From: Providencia burhodogranariea DSM 19968 | GTDB taxonomy: Bacteria; Pseudomonadota; Gammaproteobacteria; Enterobacterales; Enterobacteriaceae | DNA length: 64,000 nucleotides | Assembly (NCBI RefSeq): GCF_000314855.2 | Contig: NZ_KB233222.1 | Location: 826,889-890,888 of the forward strand | Reading direction: 5' to 3' | Position numbers and translations under genes: made by a program | In this document: in pieces, positions 49,774 to 59,064 of the stretch | Numbering within the stretch: position 1 is the first letter of the stretch | Layout of the letters: every line of letters begins with the position of its first letter | The notes under the pieces: generated by a model | The model's input: the letters and a program-made list of their open reading frames with translations, nothing else | The model's database searches: none | Told to the model about the DNA's origin: nothing

Positions 49774-51147
49774 TTAAAGTAATTCAATAATAAAGCCAAT
49801 CCCTTTATTTTCAAGCCCATCGGTTACGCGAATAGTTGAATCTATTTTTGTCGCAAGATGATGAGCAATTGAAAGACCAAGCCCACTCCCTGTTTCTGTA
49901 GTGCCGGGAACACGATAGAAACGTGAAAAAATATGTTGTCTACTTTCTTGAGGGATCCCTCTGCCATTATCTTGTACTGTAATAGTGGCACCATATGGAT
50001 TTAAATCTTTAATAGTTATTTTAATTTTGCCTCTATCACCGCTATATTTGATCGAATTTTCCAAAATATTAGTAAAAATTGTTGTTAATAGAAGTTTATC
50101 TGTAGTGATTAATACTGAGTCTGCACTTTGGAATTCAATATCTATATCTTGATTAATTGCGTAAGGAACATGCAATGAGGTGATATGAGAGATTAATATT
50201 GGTAAATCAACTTGTTGTTTATTAATAGAGAAATCTTCTGCTTCTAATCGCGCTAAATCAATTAATTGATGAGAGAGTGGTGCTGCTCGATTAAGCGTTT
50301 CTTGCATATCTTTCACAATTTGCTCTTTCTCTTTGACGTTCTGTATTTGCATTAACAAATGAAGTTGGGCAATAACCGCGGCTATTGGTGTTCTTAATTC
50401 ATGTGCGGCATCTGCCATAAAACGCTTTTCACGTTGATTAGCCGATTCAACTCGGGCCATTAAGTTATTGATAGCGTTAATAATCGGTCGAATCTCTTTA
50501 TATTGTTGTTTTACATCTATAGGCGTTAAATTACCTGGCTGGCGGCTTGAGACAATCATTGCAGCTTGTCTTAGAGGGCGTAGGCTAAAGTAGGCGGTAA
50601 TTATGATTGCAATCAACATAAGCCCTAAAATAAACAATAATGGAATAGCAGTACCTTCAGCTGGACTACCAATCATTGATATACGATCCAAATATGATTC
50701 AGCAAGGATGACTTCAAAAGTGCCTTCATTATTCCATACAGAAGTAAAATGCCAATCAGGATACTGGTTTTTCAATTGATCAAACGAAATATTCTGCGAT
50801 ATCTCAACTTTATCACTATTGCGATATAGAGTATTACCTTGGCTATTACGAACAATTACAACGGGTTCATAAGAGACATCTAAGCCATTTTCCATTGCAT
50901 CCGTATACATTTTTTGTAACGAAGCAGCAATTCGTTTGAAATACTCTGGATTATCAGAAACTACATTTAAGGAATCAGCAAAACCTTGAGTAACAATTTT
51001 TTGCTGCTGATTAAAATCATCATTTACATCGGGTAAGTAAAAAAACTTTAACCATCCTACAAGTAACAACCATAATAAAAAGACAGAGCTTATCTGTAAA
51101 AAAAAAGTATAAATAAAAAAGGATTTAACTTTCACTTGGTTGTGCAT
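49774..51147 (-). CDS. QseC-like sensor histidine kinase
   Basis: The 457-residue inner-membrane kinase has transmembrane segments at about 10-32 and 168-188 enclosing a periplasmic domain of about 130 residues, then a HAMP-like linker, the H-box ADAAHELRTPIAAV with His249, the N-box ILENSIKY, and G-boxes DNGRGIP and GSGLGLSIAHHL. The architecture and size match QseC/PmrB-type kinases. The start lies inside the regulator gene (23-base overlap), so the two are co-translated. The signal is not known. Confidence 0.88.
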   Translation of the reverse strand: MHNQVKVKSFFIYTFFLQISSVFLLWLLLVGWLKFFYLPDVNDDFNQQQKIVTQGFADSLNVVSDNPEYFKRIAASLQKMYTDAMENGLDVSYEPVVIVRNSQGNTLYRNSDKVEISQNISFDQLKNQYPDWHFTSVWNNEGTFEVILAESYLDRISMIGSPAEGTAIPLLFILGLMLIAIIITAYFSLRPLRQAAMIVSSRQPGNLTPIDVKQQYKEIRPIINAINNLMARVESANQREKRFMADAAHELRTPIAAVIAQLHLLMQIQNVKEKEQIVKDMQETLNRAAPLSHQLIDLARLEAEDFSINKQQVDLPILISHITSLHVPYAINQDIDIEFQSADSVLITTDKLLLTTIFTNILENSIKYSGDRGKIKITIKDLNPYGATITVQDNGRGIPQESRQHIFSRFYRVPGTTETGSGLGLSIAHHLATKIDSTIRVTDGLENKGIGFIIELL

Positions 51148-51802
51148 CTTTTTTTAGTAAATAGCCAATGCCGCGAATAGTTATGATGCGATCTTTACCT
51201 ATTTTGCGCCGTAAATTATGAATGTGGACTTCAAGTGAGTTACTTTCTACTTTATCATCCAAACCGAATAATCGTTGCTCAAGATCAGCTTTGCGTACCA
51301 CGTTATCGGCATTTTTCATTAACTCATATAGTAATTGATATTCTTTTCCTGAAAGTAACAGTAATTGTTCATTTAAAGAAATTTGATGGTTAATCGGATT
51401 TAATTGCAGGTTATCTAATTTCCAAATTTCGGATGAAAAACCAGCCATACGCCGATTCACTGCTTTTACTCGTGAAATCAATTCAGGCATCGCAAACGGT
51501 TTTGTCAAAAAATCATCAGCTCCAGCATCTAAACTTGAGACCAGATTATCCATCTGATTTCGAGCAGTCAGAATGATAATTGGAATTGATTGGCCTGCGT
51601 TCCGCCATGCAATTAACTCGTTACCACCGTCACCATCGGGCAAGCTTAAGTCTAATAGCATTAAATCAAAATTACGTGAATTAAGTTGCTGTTTAGCATC
51701 ACAAAGTAATCTAACCCAAAGTGGATTAAAACCAGCAAGTTCTAAACCTCGGCATAATGCTTTTCCAAGTTGAAGATCATCTTCGACTAATAAAATATTC
51801 AT
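51125..51802 (-). CDS. QseB-like OmpR-family response regulator
   Basis: The 225-residue protein has a receiver domain with acidic residues in LLVEDDLQLG, the phospho-acceptor Asp51 (LMLLDLSLPDGDGG) and a conserved Lys in FLTKPFAM. The C-terminal winged-helix domain ends in LEVHIHNLRRKIGKDRIITIRGIGYLL. It is the first gene of the pair, and the three-half-site operator 89-116 bases upstream fits autoregulation as known for qseB and pmrA. Confidence 0.9.
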   Translation of the reverse strand: MNILLVEDDLQLGKALCRGLELAGFNPLWVRLLCDAKQQLNSRNFDLMLLDLSLPDGDGGNELIAWRNAGQSIPIIILTARNQMDNLVSSLDAGADDFLTKPFAMPELISRVKAVNRRMAGFSSEIWKLDNLQLNPINHQISLNEQLLLLSGKEYQLLYELMKNADNVVRKADLEQRLFGLDDKVESNSLEVHIHNLRRKIGKDRIITIRGIGYLLKKDAQPSES

Positions 51803-51890
51803 TTCATTACCTCTCTGTCGCGTAGTATAGGTAGGTAATTTTTACCCGACAATATAACTAAAACATATTTTACGCGAGATTTAATAATTT

Positions 51891-51918
51891 CTTAAGGTTG
51901 GGTTAAGCAATTTTTAAG
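51891..51918. promoter_or_regulatory. Triple half-site operator for the QseB/PmrA-type regulator
   Basis: CTTAAG (51891), GTTAAG (51902) and TTTAAG (51913) are direct repeats with an exact 11-bp period (5-base spacers). PmrA/QseB-type regulators bind direct repeats of YTTAAK with the same spacing. The site lies between the regulator gene and the divergent small gene, so it can serve both. Confidence 0.65.
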
Positions 51919-51977
51919 GTATGAAATACTAATATGACTACTATTTTGATATAGATTAAGCTACATGAATAACAAAA

Positions 51978-52223
51978 ATGAAAACACAACAAATTGAAAT
52001 TTTATGTTTTAGTATTATTATTTTACTACTATTGGCTAATAATAGTTTTAATCAATCAACAAAAAAGAATCTTTCAAAAAATGAATTAAATGAAATTGCG
52101 ACATGTTTATATGTTAAAAAATGTATTTTTAATCAAAGGTTGGTATGTGAATCCCAAAAAGGAATTAATCCGATAAAGCAGATTAAAAATTTTATTAGGA
52201 AAAATTTATATAGCATTCCGTAG
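51978..52223 (+). CDS. Small orphan protein with N-terminal membrane segment
   Basis: An 81-codon frame opens at 51978. Residues about 6-24 (IEILCFSIIILLLLANN) form a membrane anchor or uncleaved signal; the rest is lysine-rich with three cysteines (CLYVKKC, and VCESQKG). No ribosome site is visible before the ATG, which weakens the call. Its place just beyond the regulator's operator suggests it may be a target of the two-component system. No family is recognised. Confidence 0.4.
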   Translation: MKTQQIEILCFSIIILLLLANNSFNQSTKKNLSKNELNEIATCLYVKKCIFNQRLVCESQKGINPIKQIKNFIRKNLYSIP

Positions 52224-52438
52224 AATATTTCAATAAATGTGTTTAAACAAAGGCGTCGGTTACCTTTGCGTATATTGTATTATAGTGCCATAGTGTTTTT
52301 GAGGAAATGCACGTTACCCAGCAAAGCTGCTTGCTTTATATCTACTTATAAAAATTAGGAAAAGTTGATGCTTAATGTTGATACAGTTAACTGAAGTAAA
52401 TTTCAGTTTGTTAAGATATTCGCTCGTTATTTATGAAT

Positions 52439-52475
52439 AAAGGAATACTGAGCTAAACGAATCAAATATTCCTTT
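52439..52475. terminator. Terminator of dinI (possibly bidirectional)
   Basis: AAAGGAATA and TATTCCTTT form a perfect 9-bp stem with a 19-base loop. T-rich sequence follows on both strands. Confidence 0.7.
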
Positions 52476-52488
52476 AATTTTGGTTGTG

Positions 52489-52749
52489 TTATTCTTCAGT
52501 GGCCTGTTCTGGGATCCAACCATCATCCATCCAAATTTCTTCCAATAGTTCTTCAATTCGTGTTTTATCTTGCGCTAATTTAGTGCCAGAAATATTAATA
52601 CGCTGACCAGAACTAAAAGCAACACGAGTAACCATGTCAGGATATTGTGGACTGAGCTTACGTGCTATCTCAGACTCGAGGGCAAGCATAACCATCTCAC
52701 TTGGTTTTTGTGGAGCATTTTTATCAAATAAAATTTCAATGCGTAACAT
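52489..52749 (-). CDS. dinI: DinI-family SOS protein
   Basis: DinI binds and stabilises RecA filaments and modulates the SOS response. The 86-residue acidic protein has the family layout: a start LRIEILFDKN, a central helix FVMLALESEIARKL-like segment, RVAFSSGQRINISGTK, and the acidic C-terminal helix IEELLEEIWMDDGW. The ATG at 52749 was chosen over an in-frame start five codons upstream because it matches the family N-terminus. A LexA box lies 19 bases before the start. Confidence 0.88.
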   Translation of the reverse strand: MLRIEILFDKNAPQKPSEMVMLALESEIARKLSPQYPDMVTRVAFSSGQRINISGTKLAQDKTRIEELLEEIWMDDGWIPEQATEE

Positions 52750-52767
52750 GATAACCTCTACCAAACA

Positions 52768-52783
52768 CTGTATTCATATACAG
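52768..52783 (-). promoter_or_regulatory. LexA box of dinI
   Basis: CTG-N10-CAG, reading CTGTATATGAATACAG on the minus strand, is a near-ideal LexA operator (consensus CTGTatatatatACAG). It lies 19-34 bases before the dinI start, where repressor would block transcription. SOS induction is inferred with good confidence. Confidence 0.9.
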
Positions 52784-53009
52784 TATTTTTAGATTGAGAG
52801 AGGAATAAAGTCAATATCATAATGATAATATTTTTAAAAAATATTAGGGAATATTAATCTGAAAAAGCAGCACTATTTTTTATTAAAATAAAAACAATAG
52901 GTTAGTGATTTTTATTATTGAATTGAGCAATAAAAACAAGTTGTCAGTGAATAGATATTAGGTATGCTAAGTAGGGCATTCAATAGAATTATGATGGGTT
53001 TAAGGTACC

Positions 53010-53543
53010 ATGTTGACAGTAAAAAGATTAACAGACAAAGATGTAGTAGAAATAGATAACATTAATCACCTCTATGACACAGCATTTCCGGAGTATGAAA
53101 AAAGAAGCTATCAAGGCCGTCAAAGTATACTGTGTCATGACGATTATTATTTATACTATTTTTCTGATAACGGTGTTTATGTTGGTTTCGTTGGTAGCTG
53201 GAAAATAGATGATTTCTTTTATGTTGAGCACCTTGCGGTTTCACCTGAATTAAGAGGGCAAGGTTATGGACAGAAAGTATTAAAACTATTCAGTGAACAA
53301 GTTAAAAATATCATCTTAGAAATTGATCCTGTTATTGATGAAGTAAGTCAAAAGCGGTTGCGGTTTTATCAACATTGTGGCTTTAAGCAAAATGAATATA
53401 AGCATACGCATCCATGCTACCATCCAGAGTATGCGCCGCATCACCTTGAAATACTAAGTTTTCCAGAACAGATAAATCATCAAGCTTACCTGCAATTTAA
53501 TGAAAAACTGAATAATATCGTAATGCACCCTGATTTACTTTAA
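53010..53543 (+). CDS. GNAT-family N-acetyltransferase
   Basis: The 177-residue protein has the acetyl-CoA motif A HLAVSPELRGQGYGQKVL at about residues 73-90 and motif B around RLRFYQHCGFKQNEY, the usual GNAT layout. The substrate is not evident. AAGG lies about six bases before the ATG. It stands alone between the SOS gene and the convergent DedA gene. Confidence 0.82.
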   Translation: MLTVKRLTDKDVVEIDNINHLYDTAFPEYEKRSYQGRQSILCHDDYYLYYFSDNGVYVGFVGSWKIDDFFYVEHLAVSPELRGQGYGQKVLKLFSEQVKNIILEIDPVIDEVSQKRLRFYQHCGFKQNEYKHTHPCYHPEYAPHHLEILSFPEQINHQAYLQFNEKLNNIVMHPDLL

Positions 53544-53670
53544 CAATAGGTGAGGGCAGCCTGGAAATCGCTATAAAATCTATGGTCTTGACTATTTTCA
53601 ACTGCCCTAAGATAGTATAAATATTCGATAAGGGTAATGACATGTCAGCTATTAAATAGTTCTATGGATG

Positions 53671-54231
53671 TTATTTTTTAGTCAATGAGACCATTTTTCG
53701 GCGGAAAAATATAAAAAGGATCACAGCGAGAATAATGAGTATTAACCAAGTTAAATATGAATGAAATGGTAAAGCCAGAATAGCCGTACTAGCAAAATAA
53801 CCGAGCGATACAATTACTATCCCCCATAAGGCCCCGCCGGCGATATTCAATATAAAAAACTTGAATGGATTAACTTTACTGGCTCCAATGATGATTGGAC
53901 CAATAGTTCTTAATCCGTATGCGAAACGGATAGCGATAATAATAAAGTTTTCACGTTGGCGAATAGCTTGTTGTATTTTTGCAATTTTATCCGAATGACG
54001 ACGAAATCGCGGTAGAATACGTTCGCCGGCAATATAACCAACAAAAAAGAGTAAATTGTCACTGAATATCCCTCCCAATGCTGCAAAAAATATCACTAAT
54101 GGGTAAGATAATAAGTGGTTATGAGCCGCAACACCGGAAAGAAATGCAGCTGTTTCTCCTTCTAGCATAGCGCCAAAAAATGTTGCCCAGTATCCGTATT
54201 CAGTAATCCAACGGGTTAGTTCTTCTGTCAT
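53671..54231 (-). CDS. DedA-family membrane protein
   Basis: The 186-residue protein has DedA (SNARE-associated) features: an N-terminal re-entrant motif with acidic residues (FGAMLEGETAAFLSG), the arginine-containing RFAYGLRTIGPIIIGAS, and hydrophobic segments around both. Members help recycle undecaprenyl phosphate or other lipid carriers and maintain proton motive force. It resembles the shorter YohD-type proteins. It lies 24 bases after the DUF1345 gene on the same strand, so the two may be an operon. Confidence 0.85.
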   Translation of the reverse strand: MTEELTRWITEYGYWATFFGAMLEGETAAFLSGVAAHNHLLSYPLVIFFAALGGIFSDNLLFFVGYIAGERILPRFRRHSDKIAKIQQAIRQRENFIIIAIRFAYGLRTIGPIIIGASKVNPFKFFILNIAGGALWGIVIVSLGYFASTAILALPFHSYLTWLILIILAVILFIFFRRKMVSLTKK

Positions 54232-54255
54232 AGATTGCAGTTTATCTCGAGTAAT

Positions 54256-54933
54256 TTAAAACAGACTAGCTGAGATGTTAATACATAACCCTAATATAGC
54301 GATATTAAAAACAAAAGAAATAATAGATTGCAACATTACTGCACGTCGCATGAGCGTTGAGGCAACTGCTATATCTGCTGTTTGTGATGCGACAGCGATG
54401 GTAAAGGAAAAATACATAAAATCAGAATAGCTTGGTTCAGTTAATTTATCTGGGAAGAGAAGCCAAGGCTTATCTTGTTCTGGATTGTTATAATATAGAT
54501 GTGCGTAGTGCATTGTAAAACCTGTAGGTAATAGTAACCATGAAGATATCAATGTTGATGCAGTTAGAATATAAGGGAAAAATTTATCGCTTTTGGGGAG
54601 AACACCATGTCCACCTAAAACAAAAAATAGCACGAGTAGACTCATACAGCATCCCGACATCAGAAAAAATATAACCATTCGAGCACTTTCATCTTCTATT
54701 TTTGTGAGCTTGTGGATATCTTTGGCATTACGATTAATAACGCGACCAAATAGGAAAAGTAAATAGAGCCATGCAAATGCATTCCAACTAAGAATTAAAC
54801 TCATCATTGGGTTCTGAGTTGGTAATAAGGCAAAGAATGTTATACATGCAACGAACAGAGAAATGATAAAGCGAGGTCTAGTACGAAATGCTTGGCGGAG
54901 GAAATGAGTGATACGAATTGCATAACGTAGCAT
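54256..54933 (-). CDS. DUF1345 family membrane protein
   Basis: The 225-residue protein has about five to six hydrophobic segments and the DUF1345 signature YSDFMYFSFTIAVASQTADIAVAS near residues 165-188. The function is unknown. It is upstream of the DedA gene and probably co-transcribed with it. Confidence 0.82.
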   Translation of the reverse strand: MLRYAIRITHFLRQAFRTRPRFIISLFVACITFFALLPTQNPMMSLILSWNAFAWLYLLFLFGRVINRNAKDIHKLTKIEDESARMVIFFLMSGCCMSLLVLFFVLGGHGVLPKSDKFFPYILTASTLISSWLLLPTGFTMHYAHLYYNNPEQDKPWLLFPDKLTEPSYSDFMYFSFTIAVASQTADIAVASTLMRRAVMLQSIISFVFNIAILGLCINISASLF

Positions 54934-55283
54934 GGTGTATTCCTTTAAAAGATAACCTTAACTAGTATATGCCTTTTACATATTTATAAGCTATAGAAGA
55001 ACAATTATCTTTAGATGTACATCTAATTCATCAAGAAGGTTATAAAAGAGTATTTTAGGTATTGTTCACTTATTAACTAAACTTGTATGTCTTAATTAAA
55101 GGGGAGTGGACAGGTGCTTCAATAACATCAGAAATTAAACCGCAATCCTATCACAACAAAGCCGCGGTAATACGGCTCTATTCATTATCTAAAAGTACAT
55201 AATTTGGATTGATAAAATAGGGGGATTACGGATAGGTTTTACCCCAGTTTTACCCCCATTTTACCCCGCTTAAATTTCAGACA
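54934..55283. other. Gap with phased TTTTACCCC repeats near tRNA-Pro
   Basis: No gene is supported. Three copies of TTTTACCCC lie at 55237, 55248 and 55259 with an exact 11-bp period. A short GC hairpin (AGCCGCGG...CGGCT) lies near 55161-55178. The stretch next to tRNA-Pro may be debris of an integrated element, but no integrase sequence was recognised. Confidence 0.45.
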
Positions 55284-55311
55284 CAAAAAAACCAACCGTA
55301 ACTGGTTGGTT
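55284..55311 (-). terminator. Terminator of tRNA-Pro
   Basis: AACCAACC-N6-GGTTGGTT forms a perfect 8-bp stem, followed on the minus strand by seven T. It begins 15 bases past the tRNA 3' end. Confidence 0.88.
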
Positions 55312-55325
55312 TCTCTGCGAAAAAT

Positions 55326-55402
55326 TGGTCGGCATGATAGGATTTGAACCTACGACCCCCGACACCCCATGACGGTGCGCTACCAAGCTGCGCTACATGC
55401 CG
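55326..55402 (-). tRNA. proL: tRNA-Pro(GGG)
   Basis: The 77-nt gene on the minus strand starts CGGCATGTAGCGCAGCTTGG and ends with encoded CCA. The anticodon arm CCGTC-ATGGGGT-GTCGG gives anticodon GGG with the T-T mismatch also present in E. coli proL. A promoter-like TTGCTT-N16-TACTAT lies at 55441-55414. It is next to yejM, as proL is in E. coli. Confidence 0.96.
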
Positions 55403-55475
55403 AATATCAATTCATAGTACTCATTTTACCTATGAAAGCAAGAGTAAGGCTAGATGACTGACTGATTTTTAAGCA

Positions 55476-57194
55476 TTAGTTTTCATTAAAGCGCTTAAGC
55501 TCTGTGAATATTTTCAGTAATTGCGCAAGGTCAGGTTTCTGATTTTTAACTTCGTTACCTTGTAAGTCATAGATATTAAATTGACCATTACTGTCCATAT
55601 ACAGTGTTGCATCTTTAGTTGTAATAACGACATCATGATCACCACCCGTAATCACCCACGGGTACTTGCGTTCAGGGCTGAATAAATCCTCGCCTTGGCT
55701 ATAATCATCGGGTGAATTAGATACATGAAGCAATCGTTGCATGATAGTCGTGAGCACATCTTGATGACTCGTTAATTTATTAATTTGCTGGCTTGGTGTA
55801 TTTGGCCAGTATATAAATAGTGGAACTTGCATCTTTTCACGGTCAAAACGTTTATCACTAAACCAGTCGGCTGTTTCAGACTTATCAGCACCGTTATAAT
55901 TGGCAGTAAATATCACAATAGTGTTTTTCAAACGGTCATCGTTAGCAAGTGTACTAATAATTTGATTTATTTGTTCATTAGTCTGCTTGCTACCTGGTTT
56001 ACCTTTAATATTCAAGAAAGAAAACCAAGGTGACTCATTCTTCAAACCGTTCAACCACGAATGCCATTGAGTAATCGTTTGTTCATCGCTATCTGCAGCT
56101 TTCGCAGGCAAAGAGTAGTCAGCTAAAATAGCTTGACGGAATAGCGGTGAACTAAAACCATCTGTTGAGAATAAACCAAATTGATAGCCTTGATGCTGTA
56201 GTGCTTCAATTAGTACGGAAGCATGGCGTTCATTAAGAATGTTATCAAAATAGCTAGCAGAAATACCGTAGAACAAGCCAAATAATGCGGTATCGTTACG
56301 CAGCCCTGTCGTGTAATGGTCAGTAAAATCAGTACTCATCTCTTTAAAACTTGCTAGGGATGACATGCTATTTTGTTGTGCTTTATCACCTAAATCATCG
56401 ACCACGACTAATAACAAGTTATAGCCCATACCTTGGTCATAGTAGCTGAGAGGCTTCAATGGGTATTGGAGTTTTAACGCCGTTGGGCTTCCTTGTTGGA
56501 ATACTCGATTTTGGTGTTCTGTTAAATCTAAAAGACCATATTTATCGAGTAACTTTCTGGCCGTCATTGGCTGTGATAGAGGATAATTGTATCGCTGCAT
56601 GGTGATTGGGCGATAAAAATTCGCATCTGACCAAGCATACATCAAATGTGACATGATAAAGCAAACAATGAATACACCAGCTAATGGTTTACCGAAGCTT
56701 TGACGATTAAGGCTGCGTAGTTTTTGCCAACTCCATGTTGCAAATAACATTTGCACAAGAAAGATGATAGGGATGGAGATAAACATTAATTGCCATTCAC
56801 GTGCCATTTCACCTTGATCAGGGTTGATAACAAGATCCCAAACTTGGGGAGTTAGGTGAAGGCCAAACTGACTAAACACTCGGATATCAAAGATTAGTAA
56901 TGTAGTACCCGCAGTTGCAAGAGCAACACATATTAGCCTCAGTAATCGCTGAGACATGACAATAAAGGTCAGTGGAAAAACAATGAGTAAGTAGCAGGCA
57001 AAAACCACAAAACTAAAATGGCCTACCCAACTGACGAAGGCAAAAATGCGCCCGACTAACGTGTCGGGCCAATCAAAAATAAACAGATAGCTACTACTGA
57101 GCACAAGGCTAAGTAGTATATTGAAAAGTGCAAACCAGTGCCCCCAACTGATCATTTGAGAGACTTTGTCACGGTAGCGCTGATGGGTGACCAT
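55476..57194 (-). CDS. yejM: YejM (PbgA/LapC), inner-membrane sulfatase-like protein
   Basis: YejM controls lipopolysaccharide synthesis by restraining LapB-FtsH proteolysis of LpxC. The 572-residue protein has five transmembrane segments in the first 190 residues and a periplasmic sulfatase-like domain (LLLVVVDDLGDKAQQ, HYTTGLRNDTALFGLFYGIS, TANYNGADKSETADWFSDKR) whose metal-site residues are degenerate. Length is slightly below E. coli (586). It follows yejL by 21 bases on the same strand. Confidence 0.93.
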   Translation of the reverse strand: MVTHQRYRDKVSQMISWGHWFALFNILLSLVLSSSYLFIFDWPDTLVGRIFAFVSWVGHFSFVVFACYLLIVFPLTFIVMSQRLLRLICVALATAGTTLLIFDIRVFSQFGLHLTPQVWDLVINPDQGEMAREWQLMFISIPIIFLVQMLFATWSWQKLRSLNRQSFGKPLAGVFIVCFIMSHLMYAWSDANFYRPITMQRYNYPLSQPMTARKLLDKYGLLDLTEHQNRVFQQGSPTALKLQYPLKPLSYYDQGMGYNLLLVVVDDLGDKAQQNSMSSLASFKEMSTDFTDHYTTGLRNDTALFGLFYGISASYFDNILNERHASVLIEALQHQGYQFGLFSTDGFSSPLFRQAILADYSLPAKAADSDEQTITQWHSWLNGLKNESPWFSFLNIKGKPGSKQTNEQINQIISTLANDDRLKNTIVIFTANYNGADKSETADWFSDKRFDREKMQVPLFIYWPNTPSQQINKLTSHQDVLTTIMQRLLHVSNSPDDYSQGEDLFSPERKYPWVITGGDHDVVITTKDATLYMDSNGQFNIYDLQGNEVKNQKPDLAQLLKIFTELKRFNEN

Positions 57195-57215
57195 ACTGTT
57201 TATTTCATTAATTTA

Positions 57216-57443
57216 TTAGTGAGAATGATCTTCTTTAACAGAAGATAGCAAAGCATTGGCAAAAGAGTCCGCAATCATTTTACGCTGTGCTGGAGCAACA
57301 GATGTATTTAGTAGATTGGTAACCATATTGCCTAACACCATAAGTGAAAGATCTACGGGAGTATGATTTTTTTCTAACACGCTGACAAGTTCAGCGAGCA
57401 AAGTTTCAACTTTTTCATCACTATAGCGAGACGACTGTGGCAT
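57216..57443 (-). CDS. yejL: YejL family protein (UPF0352)
   Basis: The 75-residue helical protein matches E. coli Yej[19 protein letters not shown], then [19 protein letters not shown] and a C-terminal KEDHSH. Its function is unknown. The ATG at 57443 gives the conserved N-terminus; in-frame starts 4 and 11 codons earlier overlap or precede the AGGA ribosome site. It forms the yejL-yejM pair divergent from yejK. Confidence 0.92.
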   Translation of the reverse strand: MPQSSRYSDEKVETLLAELVSVLEKNHTPVDLSLMVLGNMVTNLLNTSVAPAQRKMIADSFANALLSSVKEDHSH

Positions 57444-57675
57444 AAATTCTGACATCCTAAATAAGTAAAAGCCCACCTATGATAGCGTATAGCGTAATGT
57501 TTTTCTTCTATCTTCTAAATAAATTTGTGTTTACGTGATAATAATAGCTATTGAGATTGTTTGAATGAATATTAGTTCAGCAGCAATACGCAAAAATGAC
57601 AGTTTAAGTTGCAGATAGATACTATCGGTGTTTGAATACGCGCGACAATATTTCTGCTTGAACAAGGAGCCTACA

Positions 57676-58677
57676 ATGAGTCTGGAAATTACCCAGATAG
57701 CTTTACATCAGTTGATTAAACGCGATGAACAGACACTCGAAGTGATGTTACGTGATTCTTTATTATCAACCGATAACGTTGTACAAGACATGATGGCAGA
57801 ATTACATCGCGTTTACAGCGCTAAAAGTAAAGCTTTCGGTGAGTTCAACGAAGAGAGTGAACTGGCTGATGCATTAAAATTATTACGTAAAGGCGAAGAA
57901 GAATTTTTAGGATTCAGCCGTGCGATGACGGTACGTTTAAAAGATGAATTGGCAAAATATCCTTTTGCTGAAGGTGGAGTCGTATTATTTTGCCAATATC
58001 GCTACCTTGCCGTTGAATACCTATTGATAGCAGTACTGAGTAGTTGTGACAGTATGTTTGTCACAGATAGCTTAGATTTAGATACTACGCATTACTTAGA
58101 TATTCCACATGCTGACATTGTTGCGCGCATCGACTTAACCGAGTGGGAAACTAATCCGGATTCAACGCGTTATTTAACGTTCTTAAAAGGTCGAGTAGGG
58201 CGTAAGGTTTCTGATTTCTTTATGGATTTTTTAGCTGCGTCCGAAGGTTTAAATGCAAAAGTACAAAACAAAGGTTTAGTGCAAGCATTGGATGATTTTT
58301 GTGATAATGCGCAGATGGACAAAAATACGCGCCAAGCATATCGCCAACAAGTACATAGTTATTGCACTGAGCAAATGCAATCTGGTGAAGAAATTGAACT
58401 TCAAGAGCTATCTAAAGAATTGCCAATGGTTGAAGAACAAACTTTTGGTGACTTCGCTCGTCAAAATGACTACCAATTAGCAGAAAGCTTTCCTGCTGAT
58501 CGAGGAACGCTAAAACAGCTCACTAAGTTTTCTGGAAGTGGGGGTGGGATAACTATCAGTTTTGATGCAATGCTGATGGGGGAGCGAATTTTTTGGGACT
58601 CAGTGACCGACACATTAACGATCCGAGGCACTCCACCAAATTTACGTGATCAACTTCAACGTCGTAGTGGAAAATAA
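57676..58677 (+). CDS. yejK: YejK (NdpA), nucleoid-associated protein
   Basis: YejK is a nucleoid-associated protein of enterobacteria that also contacts topoisomerase IV and gyrase in E. coli. The 333-residue protein follows the family from [18 protein letters not shown] through [40 protein letters not shown] and [23 protein letters not shown] lies about eight bases before the ATG; an in-frame start at 57628 was rejected because it precedes that site. Confidence 0.94.
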   Translation: MSLEITQIALHQLIKRDEQTLEVMLRDSLLSTDNVVQDMMAELHRVYSAKSKAFGEFNEESELADALKLLRKGEEEFLGFSRAMTVRLKDELAKYPFAEGGVVLFCQYRYLAVEYLLIAVLSSCDSMFVTDSLDLDTTHYLDIPHADIVARIDLTEWETNPDSTRYLTFLKGRVGRKVSDFFMDFLAASEGLNAKVQNKGLVQALDDFCDNAQMDKNTRQAYRQQVHSYCTEQMQSGEEIELQELSKELPMVEEQTFGDFARQNDYQLAESFPADRGTLKQLTKFSGSGGGITISFDAMLMGERIFWDSVTDTLTIRGTPPNLRDQLQRRSGK

Positions 58678-58693
58678 TTTATTGTTAGAAATA

Positions 58694-58719
58694 AATAACG
58701 CCGCAATTGCGGCGTTATT
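58694..58719. terminator. Bidirectional terminator between yejK and rplY
   Basis: A perfect 26-bp palindrome with arms AATAACGCCGC / GCGGCGTTATT around an AATT centre lies between the convergent genes and has T-rich ends on both strands. Confidence 0.88.
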
Positions 58720-58764
58720 TACTCGGCGTCCCGAAAAATACTAAAGCTCGGCTTGTGGCTTTAA

Positions 58765-59046
58765 TTAAACGCGCAGGAAGTCAATGTGCGTCACTTTTGG
58801 TTTGAACGGGTGACGTTGAACTGCCTGAACTTTGACTTGAGTTTCTTTACCATCGATAACCAGATTCAGAACTTCGTAAAATTCTGCTTTACCTTCTTGG
58901 TTAATAACTTCATCGTGGTTTAGAGTAACAGAGACAGCTTCTTGATTGCCACCGTAAACGATAGCTGGAAACTTATTTTCTCTGCGCAGGCGGCGGCTCG
59001 CACCCTTGCCCTGCTCTTTACGTGCAATTGCATTGATAGTTAACAT
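58765..59046 (-). CDS. rplY: Ribosomal protein bL25
   Basis: bL25 binds 5S rRNA in the large subunit. The 93-residue protein is the short enterobacterial form lacking the CTC extension: [37 protein letters not shown], and the C-terminal [15 protein letters not shown]. The E. coli protein is 94 residues. Autogenous repression of rplY through its leader is reported in E. coli. A hairpin followed by T residues lies 19 bases before the start here. Confidence 0.97.
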   Translation of the reverse strand: MLTINAIARKEQGKGASRRLRRENKFPAIVYGGNQEAVSVTLNHDEVINQEGKAEFYEVLNLVIDGKETQVKVQAVQRHPFKPKVTHIDFLRV

Positions 59047-59064
59047 TACTATTTCTCTATAAAA

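Noticed and set aside
49566..49820. 84-codon minus-strand frame after the kinase gene
   Set aside because: It overlaps the 3' end of the sensor kinase in another frame, has no ribosome site, and its product looks random.
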